NCBI RefSeq assembly: GCF_024606345.1
Contig: NZ_JAHHPM010000032.1
Span: 1-36,115, forward strand
Direction: 5' to 3'
Origin: Endozoicomonas sp. YOMI1
Lineage (GTDB): Bacteria > Pseudomonadota > Gammaproteobacteria > Pseudomonadales > Endozoicomonadaceae
Length of the DNA stretch: 36,115 nt
The position numbers and the translations under genes are program-made. Positions 21,201 through 24,548 of the stretch are shown here, one piece after another (position 1 is the first letter of the stretch; each line of letters starts with the position of its first letter). The notes beneath the pieces are model-generated. The model was not told the origin of the DNA. It did no database searches and saw only the letters and a list, made by a program, of their open reading frames with translations.

Positions 21201-23546
21201 TCCGGACGCCTCAATACCTTTATGGGTAATAGTGATATTATCGATGGCTAATTGATGGTTATCAAGATCAAAGGTGTAACCATTCGTTTGGCCGCTTAAA
21301 TCCGTAACCAGCGTATCGGAGCCTTTACCGCCATCAATATCGTCGGCACTGATGGAGGTGACAAAAATGATGTCACTGCCATCACCGGCTTCGATGCTGT
21401 TAACACCCTGGGCGCCAGTTATGCGATCACTGCCACCAAAGGTGCTGACGACAGATTGCCCTTCAAAGGCTGACAGATCGACATGATCTTCCCTTTCACT
21501 GCCAGACAATGACAGGATATCGTTACTGCCAAAATTTTTCAGGGTATCCAGAGACTGGCTGCCTGACGTTCTGCTAAGACTGACCTCGGTAACATCAGAT
21601 GTTAATGATGTTGCCATTTCCTGCCCGGCATAAATGCCGGTGAACTGCAGACCCCAGCTGCCATCACCGTTATTGGTAACAGCAATCTGGCCAAACTGCA
21701 GCCCCATGGCTTTTTCAATGGCACGAACAATATCCCAGCCACTGGCATCAGCAGCAATCATACCTGTCGTGTATGAGCCACTGCCAGTTGAGACAGTAAG
21801 AGTATAATCGCCGCCACCATCATTTTTAATCGTCCAGGTTTCTGATGAGCCCTGAGCAAGATCCAGCTGATAATTTCCACCAGAACCTGTTATTGATGCC
21901 CGCCCAGCAAAATCTTCTTCAAGGATATCCTGCCCAGCACCACCGGTGATGGTATCAGCGCCACCCAACCCAGTTAATGTGTCGCCATAGTCGGACGCTT
22001 TGAGGACATCATCAAACTCGGTTCCTACCAGAGTGATGTCGTATGCATTGGCACCACTGACATCTAGAGTTTTTCCGGCACCATTTTCAGAAAGCGCTTT
22101 CAGGTAAACACTTTCAACACCGTCAAGAGTATCCACCTCATTGTCATCATCATTGGCTTTTAGGGTATTGCCGACTAACACAAAATCTGCAGCACGAACT
22201 TCAATGGCCTGGTCATACCCGGCACCACCAGTCAATTGATCAACACCCAGACCGCCAATCAGAATATCGTCTTTGTCGCCACCCATCAGGGTATCATTAC
22301 CGGCACCACCATCGAGATAGACCTGCAGGGTAGAATCAGAAAAATCAAAGCGATTATCGCCAGTACCGCCCGTAGCCATTAACAGATCAACGTCCACTGC
22401 TTCCATCGTGCCACTGGAGGCAAAAGACCATGTGCCATTGGTGGTGTTTTCTGTCCAGGTTCCGGCTTGATATTCAAAGACGGTGACCGCTACATTTTGG
22501 TCAGGGTTGTTTTCATCCGGCACCTGTTTGGTCGTTACGTTTAAATTAAGGTCGTTGTCGCCAGCCTGATACAGCACCGAATCAAAACCACCATTACCAG
22601 TGATTGAGTCACCAACGCCTGCAATAAACAGGTTGTTATTACTGTCACCAATCAGGGTATCGTTTTGCGAGGAGCCTATCAGGGTGTTAAAACCGGACAC
22701 CCCATCAAAACCTGTGGCTGTTCCCGCATCCAGATTGACAGTAACGCCGCTGGCGTAAAGATTGAAATCAAGATAATCAGAGCCACTGCCGCCTAATACA
22801 TCAAAGCCAGTAAACTCTAATTTGATTGAGGACGGGATTTGTAGAATATTGCCTGATTCGCCCTCTAGGGTAGACAGCGTCCCTTTACCCTCAGAAGCAA
22901 TCTGCCAATGGTAGTCATCATTGATCGCTGCCAATTCATGGCGGGTATCTTGAGTCTGGATTGCCTGCAACGCTTCAACATCGAGAAACTCAACAATACC
23001 GTTAGCCCCCATGGAGCCTTCATTTTCACCATTAATCTGCCAGGCACTGCTGGTGACATTATCAGCTGTCGCAACGGTATCATTGCCGCCTTGACCGTCA
23101 AACTGAACGACAAAAGACTGCTCCCCCAAATCAAGGAAAGACTGATCAACCGTGAAAGTATCAGCACCGTCTGAACCAGTGACAGTGATCGTGCTACCCG
23201 CGGCAATATCACTGATATTCTTCTTACCCAGCACCGTATCATTTTCGTCGACCAAACGAAGATACTGTTGCTCATTTTCGGTAACCACCTGCAGCGTAAC
23301 GCTGGCATCCTGCTCCAACTGCAGCGCGTTATCCTGGAGCGCAGCAATGGGATCTGCAGACAGCAGCAACCGGGGTTCCAATTGCTCAAGGGTGAAGAAG
23401 TCCTCCAGCCTTCTCCGTCGTTCCTGCAGCCGATCCTGCCGGAACATTTTCTCAAACAGCCGGTTTAATCTGGAAAATAAGCCCTTACGAGCCGCTGCAG
23501 CAATATCTGACGGGTATGATTTGCTGTTCTGGGATTGCTTATCCAT
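291..23546 (-). CDS. Giant LEPR-XLL, RTX/Calx-beta-like repeat surface protein (7751 aa)
   Basis: One uninterrupted reading frame encodes a probable exported adhesin or surface fibre. Residues 1-50 are polar and strongly basic (QERRRR at 41-46) with no hydrophobic signal peptide. The LEPR-XLL motif follows at 56-66. RTX-like Gly/Asp-rich blocks (GGAGNDTL type) occupy about 249-545 and recur at about 780-960. A very long beta-repeat body resembling filamentous adhesins covers about 1050-6200, broken by an Ala-rich probable coiled coil at 3305-3453. Further RTX-like repeats occur at about 6280-6600, Calx-beta-like domains at about 6645-6965, and a terminal RTX-like block at about 7080-7570. An acidic linker, a Cys pair (7689, 7700), a hydrophobic stretch and a basic end close the protein. 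The start ATG has only a weak upstream GGA. It lies 178 bp downstream of the SapC-family gene, on the same strand as tolC. Adhesion is inferred from architecture; no catalytic domain was seen. Confidence 0.93.
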   Translation of the reverse strand: MDKQSQNSKSYPSDIAAAARKGLFSRLNRLFEKMFRQDRLQERRRRLEDFFTLEQLEPRLLLSADPIAALQDNALQLEQDASVTLQVVTENEQQYLRLVDENDTVLGKKNISDIAAGSTITVTGSDGADTFTVDQSFLDLGEQSFVVQFDGQGGNDTVATADNVTSSAWQINGENEGSMGANGIVEFLDVEALQAIQTQDTRHELAAINDDYHWQIASEGKGTLSTLEGESGNILQIPSSIKLEFTGFDVLGGSGSDYLDFNLYASGVTVNLDAGTATGFDGVSGFNTLIGSSQNDTLIGDSNNNLFIAGVGDSITGNGGFDSVLYQAGDNDLNLNVTTKQVPDENNPDQNVAVTVFEYQAGTWTENTTNGTWSFASSGTMEAVDVDLLMATGGTGDNRFDFSDSTLQVYLDGGAGNDTLMGGDKDDILIGGLGVDQLTGGAGYDQAIEVRAADFVLVGNTLKANDDDNEVDTLDGVESVYLKALSENGAGKTLDVSGANAYDITLVGTEFDDVLKASDYGDTLTGLGGADTITGGAGQDILEEDFAGRASITGSGGNYQLDLAQGSSETWTIKNDGGGDYTLTVSTGSGSYTTGMIAADASGWDIVRAIEKAMGLQFGQIAVTNNGDGSWGLQFTGIYAGQEMATSLTSDVTEVSLSRTSGSQSLDTLKNFGSNDILSLSGSEREDHVDLSAFEGQSVVSTFGGSDRITGAQGVNSIEAGDGSDIIFVTSISADDIDGGKGSDTLVTDLSGQTNGYTFDLDNHQLAIDNITITHKGIEASGLVGGEGDDSFDASGFTGVSSSTELDNLQGWQELSLHVLRVSLDDGSTVLDIDLTTAATLEELLDLINSVDDRDAGALSANFNQQTGSLELTGLSAITVPDYDDSVPNILGILGLTGMISNSALNGLSLSLMASLQLTSQKGNGGFDTYKGSRGNDFFEIDAGDASVDGSDGSDTVSSATNDSQTTLVVTDASLSWQDADGTTTDGDASVTLANIESARLFANTGGILLDGSTATIDLVLDASTTTAALKGGSGNNELRLDVHERSEKVSIMLVDGAQSNNVVFYGGSEDFNISTFGWADITGGSYTAVSESSDNLTINGFVEWIGDLEFRALNGKITVNGSVKTDNDAGIAGDIKFSARIIEVNADITAKGSELADSGDITLQAIDGRNLVYGSLQQGAASALAALPVYYNVDLQTASVTIGDVTIDGKDIHIIARADSNPEKDMNNDGGLFDLGIDVISDMQSSIEDFTLIAGVSRSGVTSKVTISSGAVLKGDNITIEANSIARVTASPISAGLAVAVGVLDSESTVNINGTLIADGDISISSRADNYLNVDASPLFGLKGFAGSAAVGVLNSDSAVNVNGTSNIVAGGNLNIKAATLDYSHVTATSEAGNSGKVAASVAVHIESGHTNAKLAGDVLVKGDVVVDAVQEQARVGGKWGTMAEAIVDRVPGIVDKYEDAAKQKVAFNKKVPLGKWLQKKVKPSDRLKPTKATVGIALVYADDSNQVNAYLGDPKTPSDIQVGGNLDVLANAESRLLTATSSTSSSPSQLSQVEGTAGTDTSSGEFKQVPFGAAVSVTIASLDNSAQAHIQGFTQLDVLGAMNVDATAKNLTGIIAPDTTFKYVKPDLIGKDEIHSVYTLKEGDLIRFDHSDYQWSDDNKKPEIGLFFDAVYKFKGENPENVTLAQEDFSDFTRWEWLGNQYSSFPYQLFGGDTDLYFVDNDIKSEAAGAKVSFALNFSLLDSKQTADARIKGKVQLNHRTDITNVFDSTGESLAYQAAEALQTPSWVVSDRNLTVNSETINQSVDYVGNKTSTDTSIGFLKKLYNLAGTSESGNGVGASVFLNNVTTKSMAVIEDGAIIFADKVSVTADADVFAISAGYAGGSGTASLGIAGLYMQNVIDSTAIAWIESGVHLTAGATDAGSERLKVVADNRVDVIVAAGAMGSAGALGVGASAAVTDITKVSRALVGSEGDSLSRDGTITVNGDARIEADSDGLVIGTAVSASWATGKVKPSGGEPPKQENSAYGISAAGAFIFTTVNNTTAATVQNLNSFNADKLNLKAIESSGVFAFPITYASATAQKFALAAAGIGLQNDATITVRSGAYNIGSMSLDTLDVLAKNDSIVVTTSLSAALSGLANTSVGVSSSIALAGNVSINNVTADIDAYLKDIDSLTVSGKDNDGFGAKIEARDESGIYAIALGVAYAGNGAVGVTVAENNISSDIDALISNTDLTSQTGKVRHQAVSEADIVAVTIGAAVTKETTPGFDTKVGISVGAAISSNLVRMNTRARVMDGSTITLPGKHLDESCLDINAHNNTDIIGVVVAASVGLQSGSTITVSLNGAGASVSNEVYGDTEALIDGSTIKQETSAWDASDGDTGVYLDADANGFISATVVAASLTYAGSTNSTGVAGSIGVSLAENTIGKDLNNGNKANAVRALINDSDIDVSGEARTDAQSKQQISSVITSAAVALAKSESSSAGGLSGVGASATNDVAVDITSGITATASGNTVLADALTIKAKDDSDILSTVVGASIAGAYSGSGSVGSLSIGVSLAENAIDSNTSAILEQVDVGASDRKIGSVSLSATSNAKITATSVAASLSAAYSASSGGSLSLSGGGAFSTNRITGSTSSVVRNSGLTSSSNISVTGSNTSTINATVVAASVAAADTSSSSVGVSIGAAVTSNTIGTDKNNRYGVLAYLEDTSIEADGDLTLSATGNMTINADAGAGSAAVTGSSQAALVGSGSGASAENIIYVQVAAYIDNTPVDSAASSSILVDDLSLTATNTSKVTSTAVGASLAGSYAGGSGSANVTVGVSLAENKVDIDTATRLDHVNVGKADQLNGSVTLSTTSRNTIKAHSVAASLAAGFGSSGAISLSGGGAYAGNTIGGSTEALAAGSDLFSNGDVSISAANTSDIDATTVAVSAAVAADSGSGSAGISIGAAITKNNIGTSDDRHSVKALLDNSALSIDGNLKVGAINNMTINADVGAGSVAVVVTGGSGLAGSGSGVGATNDIYGETLAWIDNSRDISAGEITVNAVNNASITSVAGSASLAFGLAPSGSSVSLSVAASVAENSIDSILGAKAAGQNNSRPKILAEYLAVRATDTSTIDAQLVGVSVGAAVGESFGGTLTVGAVEATNTVANQISAHVDNLDIQARNGGVTVGAHESTTVKLKAEAASVAVTGGKVSVALAGAGVKGTNTINNSSQAFISDSEITLVHRADYEGASLIEELLENDLVEFADGVYRYIGSDLDLSPDFESDGYKYDEKGSRVGEAQTSVESGAKFYFIDGTYRNNGSTELSLEKAIAVAAALRAEALAAQAGSYESLANTAQSAAVAAQALADAAQAEADILAALAETAVEASLNASTSNAVVKAEAAEQAVAAWQAKLENVAELQETADQLQKEADVWNAIYVAAKSAADDAQALAESTAAEAGLDAAGVSALKPDWALLDLEEVKNSTPVADWELVYANADYGDQDISVTADNNAAITSVVGAASGSVGVGKGSAAAAIGVTLSENTIGSIHKTSAYIEDSQLNSLSDIIVDAQSLSTIDSTVYGAGVAVAAGKFAIGGAGVGIDLDNTIGGSTTAYVNNSAMVAGNDISITADADGQVVKADAVAVALSAAIGLGGSVSIAATDIDNTMAMAVNAWLNVDDSQTIADQDYRVFVGNDIDVASHANALMENVDATAVTFSAGLVGASGGGVDITNLVNNQVNASISGDVNSNAVIGAAGDINLKASEATDLSINVTNVALSASIGGALGIALVRNDVRSSISSRVNDTALEAQNIYIDALADNHIHKTQAFGFAAALAAASANRADVDITTTVSAVTESAKLTAVDEIVINANATNYARADASGGAAGVVAAGAMVADIEQGKAASEDVLVKIGDGSQLGATNITVKASGNDDLLPETIAASGGYVAGAGAESNVTSYQAVVANIGKGVVIEADQFDLSSTLDQTVDASADAFTVALASGAGAGLNIIINSYADVNIGASTGLLGSGNPSSITAHDININALNRFDKSRFSNGKSLRTGSGNIVGVNVMVSQTILNNHARINLTDDAELIAEGSYDDKATVRIEAQNDITTVDSITLETVSAVGGINAATSKIEANSDAEVNIDGAVIENVTGKVFVTAKTDSENRASADVLAVSGLSSAATGVALATTNARNNVSIANATMKAGDVYLYAGKSSQGALNILESSANVELMSVSTSANVAVPHPEAKITETNTINLGNYADIKSMTDITIEAREGIGGSERAKESGLTLSISGVPYGVDIDRDGSVTSNNQFSVADSAQATAGVNNKTFLQIRPIAEIQSILNDSSKVSADGVINIDALTEDDEKLLFGVDNAEGEVVIPELPEDVVYVMEELALSTINFLVTQDTVIEHNGSYYQYTPQNSTEIDLKQENYSNKNRWTKLNLTLAQIESLGYPVYESAITGSLASAMTGEFFVVKPRELDSPTLTFTNLSTVLFEQKAQVESWIRDHSTNTEAVARYQVQLAEINKKIDELGLSDYVHTVDVGQIVKAPDGNYYQSKIKQESILELADYSDTTLWQKTNSTTGAWNYTDTANASSKVYNQALDILMVDLPDVYAAPGSVYLQIDGKTAEALAAQDNIDNLHAREGATIQIVNSTPFALRVNDAIVQDTQRVEMVGGSLKTYTPGAVQINYKDVNSIAIRGGAQSTDDQGSNSDSPNEIVIFQDTDPQFIKDTYGSFTLPEIPQGMYIQGNVVNENGGAYINNREGAIEVSTQIRAETVNIFAAGDFSLNSDAWFHTNKDPRQYINYQLMRNFVYNKAGSSRSYQTGLNDSSLIYTLFKANYSVLTTSINVDNSQIVSMGKITLTARYLNINGLIQSGVNTVYLEIDENFRGGSKNVDLTNKKGQAIAGVSFANPNDSSNVKVPVDGYWDAVRQAIIIEDIVPAGGEVMISGQVISTGNGRIVAASGYASVDINNNSGYKLVMNDIDNRQYREGKITIIDSKQLTKDEYQYNGSGATHTKYTGTLISATGNDIARIEYTQQSASNGNADSFAYKVTAGARYVWTEGQGKTKTTVRKYEKKSFNLFGDNSFGDWLVKDKSYKWETIEFTDKKPLLESESVLLPSEGAESADYKVTYIQTEGDPDVYDFDRESWTTGGGWLRKKTVHTKITVVEGLKDYYTHSLKADYDIAIDFLSGNSQPDVNITSKGDIILAGKIKLADEGTLNILSTHGSITMTDAVYALTSQADIEAKGTVRMILEGNTAGHGHRVVSNTGSVYLGVVQDDNPGEGKTSSNKLYIDKISARHTVEINAGGGIFKANGGETVSISANVIKLLALGGDIGHLTIDSATRNDAGYITVEAQGNVALTEYSGDMNVNQVIAAQVDGSGSSPYGVQLTTNSGDILDANDDEVRASSLDTLAAQQFYGESQVTNEADEITELYHQYWNILRDNGSEGYLADVTAYDKYDELFEYLSGKELTDAQNRIAALNSSLTGVSEYDMSFDQLAVWKATDVSSASGQISELEYRIQEKVNTKRPVFESILSPGIVAKLYPGTPIIGGAGNTGSAEAANIQTLVSGSAIILNSAGGLGQTGDRVTIDMSDGVVALEDDEKAILSQATGNDVVATDYVFYVYTGTAGDISQFDIDYNDGNWTEVRSLDASADGFTSVNNGDYVHIDQNGVPVLYQYTGTGDAIELSQESFDDAGVPWQRVSVTSVAPASLLNLAVGDLVMQLSSVTIQLWDDLNLQGDTNLTAEAHQGIAIEHSGALSVDHIVGASWVRLNVQGDLIDRGQHNTAALVSAGDLVLITKGNILSQDDGGFRVQVAESATLSVDTVGSVDIWQVEGNVSIAGNNTTIGDLYLEDVAATGDLTFTAGLLSSFTPTTSGNGQADIVAEKISTTAGMVTLQAAGDILDAYDDTNSAIINIRAQDLMLVAGGGIGNRQNLVDNYLDFKLSGDVFADARGDVYLNAIESSLSIGQITSDANVTLKSAQSILDGDQDNNNELISLTGDSDINAFSIFLDAANGTIGQLGNQLEIDTADNESGQLTSLSGKSTYLREVRGHLHISSLVADSDNRGSGDANVYLTAEGRVLNGNASGDIITASGLRIIAGQGIGAAGDGLRTLIDNLEAEVLVGSLILNNTGYLIVGGVSDEMEGLQVQGSIELVAQSPLMINEDVIASEGDITLIASDSSASGDDLTVNDVKVDAEQGNLTLNAGDKFLLNLDGQLNAAHTLTINTDLGSVDSQSGDIKLYGSLMAATILVNTDQADDTVLFDVQDIDGDVEVNTGSGNDQLMVNQMVSRAADDALVLDGEGGSDTYTINRTGDNADYIIDVRDSGLAADGADTLTINGTADDDTFLLRANFVAAMHTDSQGEYTSVVERINYDRNINARLTLNGHAGADSFFSDDNSTITTLDGGVGNDRFQIGQLFGKDRNIAEGTVAAGDEIETTETTLGFLSKGNSLPMVVYGGDGKDEIKVYSNKAMTKLYGEDGDDSFVVRAFLKKNTMETAGGGDVELFGGDGDENIQYSINSPLKIDGGNGTDSVVVLGTEGDDNFVITENGIFGAGLNISFDGVELAEVDGLEGNDTFYVLSTSDDVETTIIGGLGADTFNIASDVTKPIVSYSVEGRSSFVNHSVFSDDSSYNDIFVDGISLNVANKENGAIGVDRGNGEVVVSEGGGTDFYELQLNAPKPSDATIAYVTVSAVRASGSDKDKTSGMADSVLISIDGQNFYESLVIAYDSETNWDDATKIYVNAVDDTAAEGQRDYVISHSVRSDNPDFDQLVVDNVEVVVNDNDLGGIIVSPVSNQSVVEGGSEITFDVRLATPPVQGQVVKVSLAEIIPSDWSRQLTLSTDTLTFDHNNWSGQFTVTATDDGAVENLYRAGITLSASDNYAAESVTLDIDVVDNDSGSVIITQTEGSTLVSTTKQDAYQIVLSKKPTAPVTVNLLNDGQVLISSNDPRFDASTNSVTFGIDDWDTPIDITLAANASFQPETDSQPVQNPALQPHTLSDIRGKLIIEGGTPDGKKRELIQGVMLPTETDGPLPLVNIELNEDEQTDTLNVFNDGSIQNDSGILTENTITGLRMTFGKGIEYHDLEVVELLLGSGNDNFTIAGTASNVITVVHGGGGDDTLTVTDSASDGALILLGDSVQDGSTYNATSNQKTGKAREFANPGNDVIDASGAGGSVVIYGGQGSDTLTGSLYGDHIAGGSGDDNIFGLDGDDHIYGDSGFNLDLSTRLDLSTQVLTVVNSSDDLNDNLDTADQLTVGSDTIDGGAGNDIILSDKGEIAQQLDTNRILTTGMVVSITNTNRDQGGDDIIDGSAGDDVVIAGFGNDTIRGGTGNDILFGDSGQLNYADGDADLATLDSVTTIDAGLGGDDLIESGSGNDLVLGGFSNDELTAGDGNDTVIGDNGQVYFVNGVRNEVFSTDVSNSTGGNDIINLGNGSDQAIGGVGNDLLNNTSGETIMIGDDGRIVNDSEGRYLTVRTGSTTIGGNDRIIGGLNRDIMMGGFGDDYLDGQAGDDLIGGDGTQVTRSPSTIVIEAVDLFAGGVDTLIGGSGLDRMQGHFGGDFFDGSLSEDVIIGEYGRFTFDANTDAQQATFIVSLAQNGLDLIRGQQTNLFSNFAQQFFAESGLGQVARTRALETPLFTEDAQNAFARLTPASQQRTLASGEVTPTEVEAEQQEVPAGEVPVNDQQLPDGEPMQMEGEPAVEPDCKVSGDKVEGACKPAEGEQESEKSSEDMAEPLEQQGAGIDLKAALVGFSAWAMVRPARKQRVG
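294..743 (-). other. C-terminal tail of the giant protein: acidic linker, Cys pair, hydrophobic stretch, basic end
   Basis: After the last RTX block comes a Gln/Glu/Pro-rich linker, then two cysteines spaced C-x10-C (residues 7689 and 7700), then an acidic Glu/Ser stretch. The last 24 residues consist of a hydrophobic segment (AALVGFSAWAMV) followed by a basic tail (RPARKQRVG). This resembles a C-terminal sorting or stop-transfer signal more than the usual type I C-terminal export signal. The sequence layout is seen directly; the role is inference. Confidence 0.55.
840..2330 (-). repeat. C-terminal RTX-like calcium-binding repeat block
   Basis: Residues about 7080-7570 contain seven or more units of roughly 60-70 residues, each with GGxGND-type motifs followed by a GDxGx(I/V) turn (for example GGTGNDILFGDSGQL, GDGNDTVIGDNGQV, GQAGDDLIGGDGTQV). 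The regular spacing and DNG/DSG turns are characteristic of hemolysin-type Ca-binding repeats arranged in cassettes, which typically fold only after export into a Ca-rich medium. Confidence 0.8.
2650..3610 (-). other. Calx-beta-like domains in the giant protein
   Basis: Residues about 6645-6965 hold at least two and perhaps three repeats of the Calx-beta type. The signatures are VSEGGGTDFYELQL and VVEGGSEITFDVRL at the starts and VVVNDNDLGGI and VVDNDSGSV at the ends. In this family such domains are Ig-like folds that bind Ca2+ through acidic loops and are common in large bacterial adhesins. Confidence 0.7.
13188..13635 (-). other. Ala-rich probable coiled-coil insert in the giant protein
   Basis: Residues about 3305-3453 are dominated by Ala, Glu, Gln and Leu with heptad-like spacing (for example AVAAQALADAAQAEAD and ELQETADQLQKEAD). 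They contrast sharply with the Gly/Ser/Asn/Thr-rich beta repeats on both sides. A long alpha-helical hairpin or coiled coil is the simplest reading. It may act as a rigid spacer, a hinge or an oligomerisation element. Confidence 0.7.
14290..15990 (-). repeat. Three tandem ~260-residue super-repeats in the giant gene
   Basis: The encoded anchor VSLAEN(A/K)(I/V)D recurs with spacings of about 792 and 765 bp, the third copy being more diverged (VAASVAENSIDS). The 16-base string CATTGATGGTCATGTT occurs at 15371 and again at 14585, 786 bp apart, in the conserved segment (NMTINAD). Each unit contains several sub-repeats ending in Gly/Ser-rich segments (SLSGGGAY, SIGAA). This indicates growth of the passenger by tandem duplication of a roughly 262-residue block, now diverged at most positions. 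Confidence 0.7.
21910..22800 (-). repeat. N-terminal RTX-like calcium-binding repeat block
   Basis: Residues about 249-545 of the giant protein contain repeated Gly/Asp-rich nonapeptide-like units such as GGAGNDTLMGG, GGLGVDQLTGG and GLGGADTITGG. These match the hemolysin-type (RTX) pattern GGxGxDxUx, which binds Ca2+ and folds as a parallel beta-roll outside the cell. A long block near the N-terminus as well as the C-terminus is compatible with a large adhesin rather than a classic RTX toxin. Confidence 0.75.
23349..23381 (-). other. LEPR-XLL motif of the giant protein
   Basis: Residues 56-66 read LEPRLLLSADP, a close match to the LEPR-XLL motif known from the N-termini of very large bacterial proteins. 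It follows a basic, helix-prone segment and precedes the first beta-rich region. Its biochemical role is not established to my knowledge. Its N-terminal position makes it a candidate sorting or processing signal (inference). Confidence 0.85.
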
Positions 23547-23724
23547 TAGCCGGTCCGTTTGTTATTGTTCTAAACCCAATGACTTTCAGTCTCAGGTGGT
23601 CAGTTCAAAGACTGGAAGCCTTTTTCGATTAAAGACATCAACAACACCCTTACAGCAAAACGCACGACGTTAGCCGTGCTATTATGAGAGCCCTATCAAC
23701 ATCAACACCAAGGTTTGGTATACC

Positions 23725-24525
23725 TTAGTGAACGCCTGCTTCAGCAGACATAGTATTCACATCTGCACCGCTCTCCGCTTCTGTAATCTCACTGGAAGAG
23801 ATCACTCGCTTCGGCAGTCGCTCAATCACTTTATTCAAATTATTCAAGGATTGAAGGTGTAGATAAATCAGTTCCAAACCATCATTAGCCATCAGGGCAG
23901 ACAGTTCTTCGGCTGGAATGCCTTTCAGCTTTTCACGGTTAATGGTTTTAAATCCGGTTAAGGTGCGCTCTTCCTCGCCAGGCAGCGTGAATTTCGCGCC
24001 CATTTCTTCCAGAAGCCCCAGCTCATTCAGTTTTTTGCAGAAGAACTGCGTGCGTTGATACTGTGCCTGATAGTCCTGAAGGAAGCTCAATACTTTTTCG
24101 AGATATTGGGTCTGCTCACCTTCCGCATCAAACAGACGCTCACCACGACCTTCCTGATTGCAGCCTGCATAAGCCTCATCCAGACAAAGCGTCAGGGTTT
24201 TCCCTTCATCAGAAGTCGCAAAAACAAAAGGATAGCGGCGAATAAATGCAGGCACATAAGGAGCTTTCCACTGCCCCTGTTCGTCAACATACGCATTCTC
24301 ACCTTCACGAACACCCATAACGACCACTGGCACCACATCGTCGTCTTTACCGGCAAATACGATAGCGTAGTCCTGAGACGCTATTGGAAACTCCACCGCC
24401 ATCAGGGGAACAGAGTTAACATTCCGGGCAAAGTCATAATTATTTTCAGCTTTGATCGACCAACCTGAATGACGCTTTTTATTGACGGCTTCTACCTGTC
24501 CGTAAATCAACAGTTGAACACTCAT
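23725..24525 (-). CDS. SapC-family protein
   Basis: A 266-residue soluble protein without signal peptide or membrane segment. It matches the SapC family (the S-layer-associated type, not the Sap peptide ABC permease): a conserved early segment around VEFPIASQDYAIVF, then a Val-rich strand (VVPVVVMG), GQWKAPYVPAFIRRYPF near residues 86-102 and a helical C-terminal half. Molecular function is not settled for the family; members are often found near surface-layer or outer-membrane genes. The start is supported by GAGGT about eight bases upstream of the ATG. It lies only 23 bp downstream of tolC and 178 bp upstream of the giant gene on the same strand, so it is likely part of the same transcription unit. 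A cytoplasmic accessory or chaperone role for the giant substrate is possible but inferred. Confidence 0.82.
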   Translation of the reverse strand: MSVQLLIYGQVEAVNKKRHSGWSIKAENNYDFARNVNSVPLMAVEFPIASQDYAIVFAGKDDDVVPVVVMGVREGENAYVDEQGQWKAPYVPAFIRRYPFVFATSDEGKTLTLCLDEAYAGCNQEGRGERLFDAEGEQTQYLEKVLSFLQDYQAQYQRTQFFCKKLNELGLLEEMGAKFTLPGEEERTLTGFKTINREKLKGIPAEELSALMANDGLELIYLHLQSLNNLNKVIERLPKRVISSSEITEAESGADVNTMSAEAGVH

Positions 24526-24548
24526 TATTATTACCTCAGTACCTATCG

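Noticed and set aside
23349-23546. LapA-type N-terminal retention module with a LapG cleavage site
   Set aside because: No di-alanine cleavage motif of the TAAG/PAAG type in a retention-module context was found, and no LapG or LapD homologue is encoded here.
291-23546. Two-partner secretion adhesin or contact-dependent toxin (CdiA/FhaB type)
   Set aside because: There is no Sec signal peptide with a TPS domain, no neighbouring TpsB/CdiB transporter, no toxin domain at the C-terminus and no immunity gene.
23662-23679. Terminator or attenuator between the SapC-family gene and the giant gene
   Set aside because: GCACG/CGTGC gives only a 5-bp stem with an 8-base loop followed by GTTTT on the minus strand, too weak to call.
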